A stretch of 64,000 nt of DNA from positions 85,670 to 149,669 of the forward strand of contig PERI01000006.1 in assembly GCA_002928515.1 (NCBI GenBank), given 5' to 3'. Each line of letters starts with the position of its first letter. Position 1 is the first letter of the stretch. Under the pieces are notes generated by a model that ran no database searches, was not told the origin of the DNA, and saw nothing but the letters and a program-made list of their open reading frames with translations. Of the stretch, positions 8,581-19,919 are shown one piece after another. Source of the DNA: Hyphomicrobium sp. GTDB lineage: Bacteria > Pseudomonadota > Alphaproteobacteria > Rhizobiales > Hyphomicrobiaceae. A program made the position numbers and the translations under genes.

Positions 8581-9072
8581 TCAGTGTTGCGATGGATCTA
8601 GGTTCGACGTGTCGGGCGGCAGTTCAGCCTTCCACATCTTTTCCAGATTGTAGAATTCGCGCACCTCTGGACGGAACACGTGAATGATGATGTCGCCGGT
8701 GTCGATCAAGACCCAGTCGGAAGCGGCAAGTCCTTCAACGCGGACATTGCCTTGTCCTGTCTCTTTGATCTTTTCGCGCAGCTGTTCGGCGATGGCGGCA
8801 ACATGCCGGTCAGAACGCCCTGACGCGACGATCATATAATCGCCGAGCGATGACTTTCCTTCGAGCGGTATGGTGACGACTTCTTCGGCCTTAGCATCGT
8901 CGAGCCAGACGACGATATCGGCGAGCAATTTTGCCGAGGCCGGCGTCTTAGCGGCGGACTTGGCAACAGATGCACCTTTGCGGGCACCTTCGGTGGTCGT
9001 TCGGATCAAGCGGTGAGCGTCCTTTGCTGGTTGAACCCGCGTGTCACTGGGTTCGGTTCCTTTCCGAACCAT
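8581..9072 (-). CDS. rsfS: Ribosome silencing factor RsfS
   Basis: It binds ribosomal protein L14 and blocks subunit joining under starvation. The conserved domain starts near residue 45 (LADIVVWLDDAKAEEVVTIP) and includes DYMIVASGRSDRHVAAIAEQ, SDWVLIDTGDIIIHVFRPEV and REFYNLEKMW. An N-terminal basic, alanine-rich extension of about 40 residues precedes it. The frame also opens at a TTG at 9105, but the ATG at 9072 is more credible. It lies between nadD and rlmH, the standard context. Confidence 0.95.
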   Translation of the reverse strand: MVRKGTEPSDTRVQPAKDAHRLIRTTTEGARKGASVAKSAAKTPASAKLLADIVVWLDDAKAEEVVTIPLEGKSSLGDYMIVASGRSDRHVAAIAEQLREKIKETGQGNVRVEGLAASDWVLIDTGDIIIHVFRPEVREFYNLEKMWKAELPPDTSNLDPSQH

Positions 9073-9159
9073 CTCAATAATAATGCGCCAGCCATTCGGC
9101 GGCAAACGAATTTAACTGTCGCTGGCCAGTAAAAATTATTTATATATCAATATCTTAAT

Positions 9160-9828
9160 CTAAGTCCTGATGCGTCCTATTTGACTGGCGCGCAAAGCGG
9201 TCGATGAGAGTGGCGATAAGCGACTAGTTAAGAACACCCAAGCCGGGGGCTTATGGCGCGCAAGGCTCTTGGCGTCAGGCTCGGTTAGGCGACGGTCGGC
9301 AAGGACGCTGGCGGCAGGGCTTGCCAGTGCTTTCAGCCGCCAGCCGGGTCGATCGACGACCGCAATCGGCATTCTGGATGCAATATCGCGCCAATGCTGC
9401 CAGCGATCGAATGACGCCAGATTGTCCGCACCCATGACCCATACAAAACGCACGCGGGGAAAGCGGTGTTTCAAGAACCCCAGCGTTGCGGCTGTATATG
9501 GGGTTCCTAATTCTTGCTCAAAGCCGGTCACGCGCATGCGCGGCCCGAGTGCAAATTTTTGGCACTGTGCCATGCGGTCTTCAAGTGGCGGCAGGTCGTC
9601 ATTCGGTTTCAACGGATTGCCCGGTGTTACGACCCACCAAAGTTGATCGAGACCCAAACGCTTCACGGCAGTTTCAGCGACGATGCGGTGGCCATCATGA
9701 GGTGGGTTAAAGCTGCCCCCCATGATGCCGATCACCTGGCCTGGCATCGCCAGCGGCGGCTTCACACCCAGAGCGCCAAAATACTGCAGTGGAATTTTTC
9801 TGGCCAAGCTATGCGCGCCTCGATGCAA
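9160..9828 (-). CDS. nadD: Nicotinate-nucleotide adenylyltransferase
   Basis: It makes nicotinate adenine dinucleotide in NAD biosynthesis. The nucleotidyltransferase signature GGSFNPPHDGHR is followed by WVMGADNLASFDRW and the C-terminal LSSTALRAS (the usual SSTxIR element). The start is uncertain: the ATG at 9828 gives a 27-residue leader before the catalytic core, while the ATG at 9747 gives the compact form MPGQVIGIMGGSF. Neither has a strong ribosome site. It lies 11 bases after proA, probably in one operon proB-proA-nadD-rsfS-rlmH. Confidence 0.95.
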   Translation of the reverse strand: MHRGAHSLARKIPLQYFGALGVKPPLAMPGQVIGIMGGSFNPPHDGHRIVAETAVKRLGLDQLWWVVTPGNPLKPNDDLPPLEDRMAQCQKFALGPRMRVTGFEQELGTPYTAATLGFLKHRFPRVRFVWVMGADNLASFDRWQHWRDIASRMPIAVVDRPGWRLKALASPAASVLADRRLTEPDAKSLARHKPPAWVFLTSRLSPLSSTALRASQIGRIRT

Positions 9829-9839
9829 TCCGATTATTT

Positions 9840-11126
9840 TTACTTAAGACGGATTTGGCCAGTGCCGCGCACTTTGTATTTGAAGCTCGTTAATTGTTCC
9901 ACACCGACTGGTCCGCGAGCGTGCATCTTGCCGGTGGCGATGCCGATTTCTGCGCCGAAGCCGAATTCTCCGCCGTCGGCAAATTGCGTCGAAGCGTTAA
10001 CAAGCACAATGGCGGAATCGACGCGGTTCAAAAATTGCTCGGCGGTTGCTTCGCTTTCGGTGATGATCGCATCGGTATGTTGCGAGCCGTAGCGCGCAAT
10101 GTGTTCGATAGCTTCATCGACGCCGTCGACTGTTTTGACCGCTATAATTGAGTCGAGAAATTCTTTCCCGTAGTCGTCCGGATTGGCTGCAATTACGCGC
10201 TCATCCACAGATTTCGTGGCAGCGTCGCCGCGCACTTCGCATCCAGCGTCCAGCAAGGCTTTGACCAGCGGTGAGAGCAGATCATTCTTCGCGTTTTTAT
10301 CGACGAGTAAGCATTCCGTTGCGCCGCAGACGCCAATTCTCCGAAGTTTTGCGTTCAAAACGATAGGTAACGCGATATCGAGATTTGCGCTGCGATCGAC
10401 GTAAGTGTGGCAGATGCCTTCGAGATGCGCGAACGCGGGCACGCGCGCTTCCTCTTGGACGCGCTGCACGAGGCTTTTGCCGCCACGCGGGACGATGACA
10501 TCGATGGCCCCATTGAGGCCTTTGAGCATGAGGCCGACGGCTTCGCGGCTTGTCGTTGGCACAAGTTGGATAGAAGCTTCAGGCAACCCTGCAGCTTTTA
10601 GGCCAGCGACAAGGCAATCATGAATAGCCACACTCGAATGATGGCTTTCAGAACCGCCACGCAAAATTGCTGCGTTACCGGCTTTGAGGCTTAAGGCGCC
10701 TGCGTCGGCCGTCACGTTGGGACGACTTTCGTAAATAATGCCAATCGTGCCGAGGGGCACACGCACGCGCTGGAATTTCAGCCCATTGGGACGCGACCAT
10801 TCTGCCAGCACTGTACCAACAGGATCTGCCAACGCAGCTACGTCCTCTAAGCCTTTGGCGATCGCTTCAATGCGCTTGGCGTCGAGCATCAAGCGATCAA
10901 TGAAAGCTGCCGGGCGATCTGCGGCTTTGGCAGCCTCAATGTCGCGTGCGTTGGCATCGATGATTTTCGCTGCAGACGCGCGAAGAGCCGAAGCAGCGGC
11001 AAGGAGCGCTTCGTTCTTTTGCTGCGATGGGGCTTGTGCCAGCACACGACTTGCCGCGCGCGCAGCATCGCCAATAGCGTTCATTATGGCCGTTGTATCG
11101 TCTTCGATGCGCTCGGGTTTATTCAT
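9840..11126 (-). CDS. proA: Gamma-glutamyl phosphate reductase
   Basis: An NADPH-dependent enzyme that reduces glutamyl-5-phosphate to glutamate-5-semialdehyde in proline synthesis. The 428 residues are the standard length. Visible motifs are [16 protein letters not shown], the NAD(P) segment around [30 protein letters not shown], and [14 protein letters not shown] holding the catalytic cysteine. The start ATG at 11126 lies four bases after the proB stop, giving a tight proB-proA pair as expected for the two enzymes whose labile intermediate is passed between them. Confidence 0.97.
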   Translation of the reverse strand: MNKPERIEDDTTAIMNAIGDAARAASRVLAQAPSQQKNEALLAAASALRASAAKIIDANARDIEAAKAADRPAAFIDRLMLDAKRIEAIAKGLEDVAALADPVGTVLAEWSRPNGLKFQRVRVPLGTIGIIYESRPNVTADAGALSLKAGNAAILRGGSESHHSSVAIHDCLVAGLKAAGLPEASIQLVPTTSREAVGLMLKGLNGAIDVIVPRGGKSLVQRVQEEARVPAFAHLEGICHTYVDRSANLDIALPIVLNAKLRRIGVCGATECLLVDKNAKNDLLSPLVKALLDAGCEVRGDAATKSVDERVIAANPDDYGKEFLDSIIAVKTVDGVDEAIEHIARYGSQHTDAIITESEATAEQFLNRVDSAIVLVNASTQFADGGEFGFGAEIGIATGKMHARGPVGVEQLTSFKYKVRGTGQIRLK

Positions 11127-11130
11127 CGTG

Positions 11131-12303
11131 TTATGTCCTGTTCGCGCCGCCGGTCAACGCCATGTCGTCGCGGTGAATGAGGGTGTCACGACCCTCGTAA
11201 CCCAAAATTTCAGAAATATCGCCAGATCGTTTACCCATAATACGTCGGGCATCGGCCGTCGCATAGGCAATCAAACCTCGGCCCAATTCTCGGCCATCGG
11301 CTGCGCGAATTATCACGGCGTCGCCGCGGTCGAAAGTGCCGTCGATACGTATCACGCCCGCTGGCAATAGACTCTTGCCGGACATGAGGGCTTTTTCAGC
11401 GCCGGCATCGACAAAGATTTGTCCCGCCGGCACAAGTTGGCCCGAGAGCCAGCGCTTCTTAGCAGTGGTCGGATCAGACTTCGCGATAAACCATGTAACC
11501 TTTCCTCCATTTGTAATGGCACGTAATGGATTGAGGATTTTGCCAGTTGTGATGACCATATTGGTGCCGGCTCCGAGCGCAATTTTCCCCGCCTCGACTT
11601 TGGTTTTCATGCCACCTTTGGAAAGCTCCGTACCCGCGTCACCTGCCATGGCTTCGATCTCTGGCGTGATGTCTGTGACAAGCGGAATATGTTGCGCGTT
11701 CGGATCATCATTGGGGGGAGCGGTGTAGAGACCGTCGATGTCCGACAGAAGAACAAGGCAATCAGCGGAGACCATCGATGCGACGCGCGCCGACAATCTA
11801 TCGTTGTCGCCGTAGCGAATTTCTGTGGTCGCAACGGTATCGTTTTCATTGACGACCGGAATGGCTTTGAGAGCGAGCAGAACATCGATAGTGGTACGCG
11901 CGTTCAAATAGCGACGACGCTGCTCGGTATCGCCAAGGGTCAGCAAAATTTGCGCAGCCGTCAGTCCGCGCGTTTGCGCCATTTCCTGATAGGCGTGCGC
12001 GAGCGCGATTTGACCGACAGCGGCGGCGGCTTGGCTCTGTTCAAGTTCAAGAGGGCCTTTGGGAAGCTTGAGCGTGTGTCGTCCAAGTGCGACTGCGCCT
12101 GACGACACGATGACGATTTCTTTGCCAGCTGCCTTCAATTCGGCGACGTCGTCCATGAGTGAGTTGAGCCACGTCGTTTTGAGTTGGCCGTTCGCACTGT
12201 CAGTCAGTAACGCTGAGCCGATCTTTACGACGATGCGACGCGCATGTGTCCATTCGGCGCGTGCTGTGGACGATGTGGCTGATGATGTCGATGGGCTGAC
12301 CAT
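11131..12303 (-). CDS. proB: Glutamate 5-kinase
   Basis: It phosphorylates glutamate, the first and feedback-inhibited step of proline synthesis. The amino-acid kinase domain runs over the first 260 residues ([50 protein letters not shown]). A C-terminal PUA domain ([19 protein letters not shown] ... [15 protein letters not shown]) follows. The ATG at 12303 is preferred to the earlier start because it gives a short leader of about 20 residues before the kinase strand. Confidence 0.97.
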   Translation of the reverse strand: MVSPSTSSATSSTARAEWTHARRIVVKIGSALLTDSANGQLKTTWLNSLMDDVAELKAAGKEIVIVSSGAVALGRHTLKLPKGPLELEQSQAAAAVGQIALAHAYQEMAQTRGLTAAQILLTLGDTEQRRRYLNARTTIDVLLALKAIPVVNENDTVATTEIRYGDNDRLSARVASMVSADCLVLLSDIDGLYTAPPNDDPNAQHIPLVTDITPEIEAMAGDAGTELSKGGMKTKVEAGKIALGAGTNMVITTGKILNPLRAITNGGKVTWFIAKSDPTTAKKRWLSGQLVPAGQIFVDAGAEKALMSGKSLLPAGVIRIDGTFDRGDAVIIRAADGRELGRGLIAYATADARRIMGKRSGDISEILGYEGRDTLIHRDDMALTGGANRT

Positions 12304-12425
12304 TTCGGGCTCAATTAATTGATGCAGATGTGCTGCCAGCCTTATCAGCAAAAGCGCTGTCGGCTGCAAGCTGTTCGCCAAGATAACGTTGCTGCTTTCC
12401 GAGATGAGCGGCTGAGGCCGTTAAT

Positions 12426-13526
12426 TTATGGGACGAATGCTAAGAACAAAAACACACCGAACAACACCAAATGGAGAAATCCGAACAGGACATTGGTCTT
12501 GCCGGTTCCGAATGTCAGAATGCTGGCACCGAGCGTGGTGATCAGTAAAACGACATCGCGAGGTTCAAGGCCAAGATAGAGCGGTTGCTGCATGATGATG
12601 TCTGCGACTGCTACGGCTGGGATCGTCAGTCCAATCGTCGCCAACGATGAGCCAAGCGCCAAGTTCAAACTTTTCTGGAGGTTATCTTTTCTGGCGGCCG
12701 ATACGGCGGCAATGCTTTCCGGCGTCAGTACAATTAATGCGATCACGACGCCTGTGACGCCGACGGGTACGCCAAGCCATGCCACGCCTGAACTGATGAC
12801 GACGGCGAATAATTTGGCAAGTACAACGACAGCTACCAAAGCCAGAGATAACAGGCCAATAACTTTCAACAGTCGACTAGATCCACCTGTTACGGGTTCA
12901 AAAGCATCGGTGCGCTCGCCGGTGAAATAATCTCGATGCAGCATCGTCTGTGTGTAGAGAAACACGAAATAGAGTGCGATCGTCACCGCACTCACAAACG
13001 CCAACTGACTGCTTGTAAATGTGGGACCGGGAGCCGATTGGGTGTAGTTTGGTAGTATCAGGGTGAGTGATGCAATGACGAGCAAAACTGCCAAATAGAT
13101 TTTGGTCGATGTGACGTCGAACGATTGTTCGCGGTATCTCAAGCCACCGACGAGAATGCACAGTCCGACAAGGCCGGTGCAAATAATCATGATGACAGCG
13201 TAAACCGTATCGCGCACCAGTGTGGGGCTGGCTTTGCCGGTGAGCATGATCGAGAAAATCAATGCGAGCTCGATCACGGTTACGGCGATGGTCAAAATCA
13301 ACGTGCCAAAGGGTTCGCCAGTGATGTGGGCTGCATCTTCGGCATGATAAACGGCTGAGAAGACGGCTGCGATCAGTAGCGGTACCAGCAGGGCGGCGAT
13401 GGCCATACCCAGGAATGACCCCGAAAATTGATCATCAAAACCAAGTGAAGTTGCAATTGCAAAGAAGATCACGCCGCCAAGGGGTAAAAGCCAGGTCCAG
13501 AGTGGTGTGCGTGCGGTGTGAAGCAT
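12426..13526 (-). CDS. ChaA-type calcium/proton antiporter
   Basis: An inner-membrane cation/proton exchanger of the CaCA superfamily. Hydrophobic helices fill the 366 residues. The first repeat carries GEPFGTLILTIAVTVIELALI (alpha-1 motif with Glu in the membrane); the second has GVVIALIVLTPESIAAVSAA followed by SLNLALGSSLATIGLTIPAV (alpha-2 motif). This pairing is typical of ChaA. ATG at 13526 is chosen over a TTG at 13547. It is transcribed alone, between obgE and proB, with about 100 bases on each side. Ca2+ or Na+/K+ specificity cannot be read. Confidence 0.88.
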   Translation of the reverse strand: MLHTARTPLWTWLLPLGGVIFFAIATSLGFDDQFSGSFLGMAIAALLVPLLIAAVFSAVYHAEDAAHITGEPFGTLILTIAVTVIELALIFSIMLTGKASPTLVRDTVYAVIMIICTGLVGLCILVGGLRYREQSFDVTSTKIYLAVLLVIASLTLILPNYTQSAPGPTFTSSQLAFVSAVTIALYFVFLYTQTMLHRDYFTGERTDAFEPVTGGSSRLLKVIGLLSLALVAVVVLAKLFAVVISSGVAWLGVPVGVTGVVIALIVLTPESIAAVSAARKDNLQKSLNLALGSSLATIGLTIPAVAVADIIMQQPLYLGLEPRDVVLLITTLGASILTFGTGKTNVLFGFLHLVLFGVFLFLAFVP

Positions 13527-13649
13527 GGTTTCTCGCAGAGGGGGCAAGATGAAAGGTGAGCGTCAACGCATTGTTGCACACATCACACGATGCTCAAGAT
13601 GTCGTTTTGAAATTTTGTAATTTGTCTGTGTGGTGAGATAGGTAGCAGC

Positions 13650-15208
<1,559 letters not shown>

Positions 15209-15246
15209 TGAATTTCTACGAGATACGATAAAGGTGGCAAAAATGA

Positions 15247-15271
15247 AAAGGGGACGGCAGCGCCATCCCCT
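15247..15271 (-). terminator. Rho-independent terminator after rplU-rpmA
   Basis: Read on the minus strand, GGGGATGGC pairs with GCCGTCCCC across a GCT loop and runs into TTTTCATTTTT. It closes the ribosomal protein transcript just downstream of rpmA. Confidence 0.8.
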
Positions 15272-15310
15272 CGTGTTCGTTAGAAGCGGCGAGCGCTGTT
15301 TGCGATGAAA

Positions 15311-15583
15311 TTATTCAGCGGCAACAAGTGTCTTTGGGCGTACCGATATATAGATCCGGCCATTACGCTTGGTGTTGAATTCAACTTGGCCTTCTTCGAC
15401 TGCGAAGATGGTGTGATCGGTGCCCATGCCGACACCCGAGCCTGGATGCCATTGTGTGCCGCGCTGGCGGCAAAGAATGTTGCCTGGGATGACGTGTTCG
15501 CCGCCGTAGCGTTTGATGCCTAAGCGTTTCGATTCTGAATCGCGGCCGTTCTTCGTCGAACCGCCTGCTTTCTTTTGTGCCAT
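15311..15583 (-). CDS. rpmA: 50S ribosomal protein L27
   Basis: A 90-residue protein starting [20 protein letters not shown], then GVKRYGGE-like [39 protein letters not shown] and [10 protein letters not shown]. These are the invariant L27 blocks near the peptidyl transferase centre. It follows rplU by 32 bases, the universal rplU-rpmA pair. Confidence 0.98.
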   Translation of the reverse strand: MAQKKAGGSTKNGRDSESKRLGIKRYGGEHVIPGNILCRQRGTQWHPGSGVGMGTDHTIFAVEEGQVEFNTKRNGRIYISVRPKTLVAAE

Positions 15584-15615
15584 GTCCGTTGTCCTCGATT
15601 GCTATCGGCTGCCAA

Positions 15616-15930
15616 TTAGGCGCCGGTGATACCAGTGATGCGCACAGTGCAAAGGTCTTGACGGTGACCCTTCTTGCGGCGTGAATTTTTCCGACGACGC
15701 TTTTTGAAAGCGATGACCTTGGGTCCGCGCGTATGTGCGACGAGTTCAGCCATTACTTTGGCACCCGATAAAAGAGGGGCACCAAGTTTCACGCCGGCGT
15801 CGGAGCCGACCATGAGGACTTCAGCAAATTCGATTTTGGCTCCGGCATCGCCCGAAACGCGCTCGATGGTCAGGACATCGTCCTTCGCGACGCGATACTG
15901 CTTGCCGCCTGTCTTAATGACAGCGTACAT
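15616..15930 (-). CDS. rplU: 50S ribosomal protein L21
   Basis: A 104-residue protein starting [20 protein letters not shown] with the conserved C-terminal signature [19 protein letters not shown] and VRITGI. It is the first gene of the rplU-rpmA operon. The 287-base region to the divergent gene at 16218 must hold its promoter; I see no clear -35/-10 pair. Confidence 0.98.
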   Translation of the reverse strand: MYAVIKTGGKQYRVAKDDVLTIERVSGDAGAKIEFAEVLMVGSDAGVKLGAPLLSGAKVMAELVAHTRGPKVIAFKKRRRKNSRRKKGHRQDLCTVRITGITGA

Positions 15931-16217
15931 GGGAATTCCTTTCGGCCTTCTGGGCCTGTTACCGCGCCCTGTGGCGCCATCGAAAACGATGGACTTTCAG
16001 GTAGTTGCTAGACGTTGCTAGCAGAAGCCTCGGGCAGCGCATTTGTCGTCGGAGCGTTATGCTCCTGTTATGAACGGCTTTATTGTCGAGATGAGGTGGC
16101 TTGTCAACGGTTGCTGCGCCGCAGAATGGGTGAAACTGCGCGCCTTTGCCTTGGTTTGGTGCGGGCTATCGGTCATATCCGATTAAATGAAGTTATATCA
16201 CGTAAAAGGATGACCGT

Positions 16218-17270
16218 ATGGCACTGTTTCGTGGGCCAAAACATGCTTCTGCACCTTCTGCGACCCGTCCTGCAGCTGAGCTACCTGCGATTCCCGTGGT
16301 TGAAACTGGGCGGGATTTTCCGCTTGCGACGCTGATGCAACATAAAGCTAAGACGCATGCTCTGCTCGATATTGCCTCGCGTCGCTATCCGCAGCGGGCC
16401 TTGAAGGCTCTGGATCGGGTGTCGCGTGCATGGCTGGTGCGATGGGACAACTCGCATCTTTCCGAGATAGATACGATTGCGCAGGTGTTGGGTCGGCCAG
16501 GCGCATACTTTTTTTCGGTGAACTATGAGTGGGGTTGCACGTGCCGTGTTGCGCCATCTCCTGATGGCCGATCTGCACGGCTCGCGCGGGTCCTTGACTG
16601 GTTGACGCCGGGTCTGGGCAGCAATCTCGTTGCCGCGCGTGTATCTGGAGCGCCTGCTGGCCCGTTCGCGATTTTGACTTGGCCTGGATACACCGGTGTC
16701 CTGCAAGTCATGGCGCCTGGGCGGTTTTCAGCGGCTCTCAATCAAGCGCCGATGCGCAAAGCTGTTGGACTTTTCTATCTAGATTGGGCAGCGAACCGTC
16801 GCCGTGTTTGGAGCATGCCGCATCCAACACCTGCGCATCTTTTGCGCGACGTTTCGGAGGAAGCGGAGACCTTCCAAGATGCGCGTCGTATGTTGATGGA
16901 GCGACCCATCTCAACACCTGCGATTTTTTCCATTGCCGGTCTGGCGCCGGGTGAGACGGCGATTATCGAACGGTCCGAGCGCGACGCGCGCGTGCGCGAC
17001 GGGGCACATGTTGCGGCCAATCACTATGAGTCTGCTGGATGGGGCGGTCACGCACGCGGCATTGACAGCGGTGGACGCGCGCGTCTCATGAGCGGATTGA
17101 CCCCGCAGTTCGACACCGATTTTCCATGGCTGGTGCCGCCGATCCTGAATGACCATACGCGTTTGGTGATGGTCGCAGACGCCAGAGAGGGCCGCATGAT
17201 CGCTCAAGGTTACGAGCGCGATGGGCCTGCGACACGGCCGATGGACATGACGTGGGCGCTGCCTACGTAA
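16218..17270 (+). CDS. Acid-ceramidase/NAAA-like Ntn hydrolase
   Basis: A 350-residue protein with the core of the acid ceramidase / N-acylethanolamine amidase / choloylglycine hydrolase type. The segment YEWGCTCRVAPSPDG has a candidate nucleophile cysteine in GCT, followed by a conserved Arg and Asp in LARVLDWLT, matching the NxGCT ... R.xD pattern of that family. An LTWPGYTGVLQVMAPGRFSA strand and ALNQAP follow, as in amide hydrolases of this fold. Family members usually mature by autocleavage before the cysteine. There is no evident signal peptide, so the protein may be cytosolic. It stands alone upstream of tRNA-Ser; the substrate (N-acyl amide or ceramide) is inferred. Confidence 0.68.
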   Translation: MALFRGPKHASAPSATRPAAELPAIPVVETGRDFPLATLMQHKAKTHALLDIASRRYPQRALKALDRVSRAWLVRWDNSHLSEIDTIAQVLGRPGAYFFSVNYEWGCTCRVAPSPDGRSARLARVLDWLTPGLGSNLVAARVSGAPAGPFAILTWPGYTGVLQVMAPGRFSAALNQAPMRKAVGLFYLDWAANRRRVWSMPHPTPAHLLRDVSEEAETFQDARRMLMERPISTPAIFSIAGLAPGETAIIERSERDARVRDGAHVAANHYESAGWGGHARGIDSGGRARLMSGLTPQFDTDFPWLVPPILNDHTRLVMVADAREGRMIAQGYERDGPATRPMDMTWALPT

Positions 17271-17335
17271 TGCGCTTGCGCATGTCTGGTACAGAAGTTA
17301 CAAGCCCGGTTCGCCGTCAAGGCGCCACGGCTTCC

Positions 17336-17425
17336 GGAGAGGTGGCAGAGTGGTCGATCGCGCCGCACTCGAAATGCGGAGTACGGGCAACCGTACCGGG
17401 GGTTCGAATCCCTCCCTCTCCGCCA
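17336..17425 (+). tRNA. tRNA-Ser (CGA)
   Basis: The acceptor stem GGAGAGG pairs with CCTCTCC, followed by discriminator G and an encoded CCA. The anticodon arm CCGCA-CTCGAAA-TGCGG gives anticodon CGA (reads UCG). A long variable arm (GTACGGGCAACCGTAC) identifies a serine tRNA, and the T arm contains GGTTCGAATCC. Its 3' end is the attachment site of the element that follows. Confidence 0.97.
17412..17425 (+). repeat. attL: 14-base direct repeat at tRNA-Ser 3' end
   Basis: CTCCCTCTCCGCCA forms the last 14 bases of the tRNA gene and is repeated exactly at 35789-35802. The integrase gene lies just inside, so this is the tRNA-proximal attachment site. Confidence 0.9.
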
Positions 17426-17608
17426 CTGGCAACTATCCAGAACAATCCGCATCGTTCCGTCGCGAGCCACAAAACACCAATTTTGCCATATTAAGTAACG
17501 TTTTTCGCATTCCTTTATCTTGCGAACCAGTGCAGGATTGTCCGATGACATCCGCCCGTGAGTGTGGGATGGATGTGGGTATTGGTCGAAAGCGGGGGCG
17601 CTGGGGGA

Positions 17609-18817
17609 ATGTCTGAGACGGCGGCAACAGCTGCGCTCAAAACAAATGTCAAGTCACGAGGGCTTACTGCAACCTTTGTGCGCCAAACGCGCAAGCCGGG
17701 CCGCTACGGTGACGGCAATGGTCTTTATCTTGTCGTCGATCCATCCGGGGCTTCGCGCTGGGTACTGCGCGTTCAGGCACGCGGCAAACGGCATGACGTT
17801 GGATTGGGGAGCGCAAAGCTTGTGACGCTGGCAGAAGCTCGTGATGCGGCGCATGCAGTTCGGCGCCTTGCACGCGCAGGCAACGACCCGGTTGCCGCTC
17901 GTCGAGCCGAACGAGGGGGCGTCCCCAACTTCGATGATATGGCAAAAACTGTTCACGCCACTAGGATCGCAACTTGGCGGAACGGCAAACACACTGCTCA
18001 ATGGCTGGCCACTCTAGAAGCCTACGCCTCTCCTGTGATCGGCAAGTTCCCAGTTAATCGCGTAGAGACAGGCGACATACTCAAGATCTTGATGCCTATT
18101 TGGACTTCAAAGCCCGAGACAGCGCGACGTGTTTTGCAGCGCGTGCGCACTGTTCTTGATCACGCAACGGCAGCCGGTCATCGCAGCGGCGAAAACCCGT
18201 GTCGGGTAGCTGTCATAGGCTTGCCGAAACAGGGCGACACTGTCCGCCACTTCACTGCTTTGCCATATGCTGAAGTGCCCAACTTTATCGCAAAATTGCG
18301 AAGTTCCAACAGCGCTGAGAACGTCCGTCTGGCGCTTGAGTTCCTAATTCTGACAGCGGCGCGATCGGGCGAAGTCAGGGGCGCACTGAAATCGGAAATT
18401 GATGGACGAGCAAAACTTTGGATCATCCCTGCCCAGCGCATGAAAGCCGAAAAAGAGCACGTCGTCCCGCTATCAGATCGCGCGCTCGAAATTGTCGAAA
18501 GCGCGATAGCGCTCTGCCCTAAGAGTACGCTTATATTTCCCTCAGCTCGGGGACACGAAAGTGTGCTGAGTGATATGGCCTTGACGATGTGTCTTCGCCG
18601 CATGGCGGTCAGCGCTACCGTCCATGGCTTTCGATCGTCGTTTAGAGATTGGTGCAGCGAGGAAACAGACTTTCAAAGTGAAGTCTGTGAGATGGCGCTC
18701 GCTCATGCAATTAGTAGCAAGGTTGAAGCCGCTTACAGGCGTGGCAAGCTTTTGGAAAAGCGCCGAGCTTTGATGAATGGCTGGCAGATCTTCGTACTAG
18801 GCAAGTCGTGCCTATGA
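17609..18817 (+). CDS. int: P4-type tyrosine integrase
   Basis: The site-specific recombinase expected to insert and excise the element at tRNA-Ser. The N-terminal DUF4102-like arm-binding domain shows GRYGDGNGLYLVVDPSGASR and WVLRVQARGKRHDVGLGS. The catalytic domain has Arg in LTAARSGEVRGA, HGFRSSFRDW (His-x-x-Arg), then HAISSKVEAAYRRG with the tyrosine nucleophile. The frame opens at 17558, but the ATG at 17609 lies behind a GGGGG tract and fits the family start. Its stop overlaps the next gene by four bases. Confidence 0.93.
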   Translation: MSETAATAALKTNVKSRGLTATFVRQTRKPGRYGDGNGLYLVVDPSGASRWVLRVQARGKRHDVGLGSAKLVTLAEARDAAHAVRRLARAGNDPVAARRAERGGVPNFDDMAKTVHATRIATWRNGKHTAQWLATLEAYASPVIGKFPVNRVETGDILKILMPIWTSKPETARRVLQRVRTVLDHATAAGHRSGENPCRVAVIGLPKQGDTVRHFTALPYAEVPNFIAKLRSSNSAENVRLALEFLILTAARSGEVRGALKSEIDGRAKLWIIPAQRMKAEKEHVVPLSDRALEIVESAIALCPKSTLIFPSARGHESVLSDMALTMCLRRMAVSATVHGFRSSFRDWCSEETDFQSEVCEMALAHAISSKVEAAYRRGKLLEKRRALMNGWQIFVLGKSCL

Positions 18818-19509
18818 CCCAGCTTGATACGAACATTAATTTCACTGAGCACCGAGCAGACATAGAAAAAAATCTCTCGCTGACATTCGACGATGTGCAT
18901 TGGGATCGAATAATATCGGTTGTGCATCGCATGTTAGATGACGTAAGCCGCCCACGTATTTTAAGATCGAAGGCTTTGAGCGAAGCGCGCGCTTTAAATC
19001 GTGCATGCCGGTCGGTGCTTCATCACCTGAAAAATCAAGGCCAAGGCGATAGCGTAGATTTTTCGTACTGCGCACCCTCATTCGAGCGCTTCAAAACCGC
19101 AGACGAACTTCGTGCTAAAATCATGCTTGATCCAGCCCTTTGGCTTGAAGTCGCGACAGACTGCCTGACTTCAATCGAGGAGATGTCTGATTGGGTCTTA
19201 GAGGAATTAGAAAGTGGACGGACTGGTCCGCTTGCCGCAAGAACCAGCGACTTCGCAGAATCTGGATATGAACTAGCGAGCCTTTTTTCGGTTGCGGGCG
19301 GCAACCTTGACCCTCATTCGGGCAGGCCAGGTTTCCGCTCTTTTCTCGGTTATATCTATGGTTTGCTTGAACAGTTGGCTCAAAGAAACAACCAAATCAC
19401 GAAGTTCACAGAAGCTACTTTCGTGGACGCGATTTCACGAAAGGTCGATACGGCTAAGCTTCACAGCCTTGGAGTTGATCATTGTTTGGGGCTGTTGACC
19501 CGAACTTGA
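18814..19509 (+). CDS. Hypothetical protein coupled to integrase
   Basis: I do not recognise this 231-residue protein. It is largely helical by composition, acidic in the middle, with one candidate short hydrophobic patch (FRSFLGYIYGLLEQLA). ATG at 18814 overlaps the integrase stop as ATGA, so the two are translationally coupled. That placement suggests a role in integration or excision control, but nothing in the sequence proves it. A GTG two codons earlier is an alternative start. Confidence 0.6.
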   Translation: MTQLDTNINFTEHRADIEKNLSLTFDDVHWDRIISVVHRMLDDVSRPRILRSKALSEARALNRACRSVLHHLKNQGQGDSVDFSYCAPSFERFKTADELRAKIMLDPALWLEVATDCLTSIEEMSDWVLEELESGRTGPLAARTSDFAESGYELASLFSVAGGNLDPHSGRPGFRSFLGYIYGLLEQLAQRNNQITKFTEATFVDAISRKVDTAKLHSLGVDHCLGLLTRT

Positions 19510-19632
19510 GCGACGTACCCACCCTTGGTGATTTTCAAAAAAATACAATGCCGTTATCAAGGGTCAGATATAGACCGATCCCAGACGGTACATGCATATC
19601 CATTGGGTGATCATTCCAGATCGGAGACACCT

Positions 19633-19869
19633 ATGGATGACGACTACAAAAGACCAGAACAACTTTTAAGGCTGAAAATCGTCCTCAAGCGCATTGGCTA
19701 CGGCCGTTCCAAATTTTACCAGATGCTACATTCGGGAGATTTTCCACCTGGCGTCAGGCTCGGTGCCAATCGGGTCGCTTGGCGAGAAAGTTTGGTTGAA
19801 GAATGGATAAGGTCTAGGCCAGTACACGATCTCCGTCACCCCAACAGACACGTGGACCATGTAGCCTGA
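19633..19869 (+). CDS. AlpA-like HTH regulator
   Basis: A 78-residue DNA-binding protein of the AlpA/excisionase type: LLRLKIVLKRIGYGRSKFYQ (helix-turn-helix), MLHSGDFPPGVRLGANRVAW (wing) and RESLVEEWIRSRP. AlpA homologues activate integrase genes or act as directionality factors in P4-like elements. The ATG at 19633 lies 36 codons inside the open frame and starts where homologues usually do. Confidence 0.82.
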   Translation: MDDDYKRPEQLLRLKIVLKRIGYGRSKFYQMLHSGDFPPGVRLGANRVAWRESLVEEWIRSRPVHDLRHPNRHVDHVA

Positions 19870-19919
19870 CCACATGCGGTCGAAACGAGAGATCTCATCG
19901 CAGCTGATAGGATAATCGC

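Noticed and set aside
10738-11370. Long plus-strand open frame opposite proA/proB (210 codons)
   Set aside because: It lies antisense to two clearly conserved enzymes, has low-complexity Ala/Ser/Arg content, and no ribosome site; it is a codon-bias shadow.
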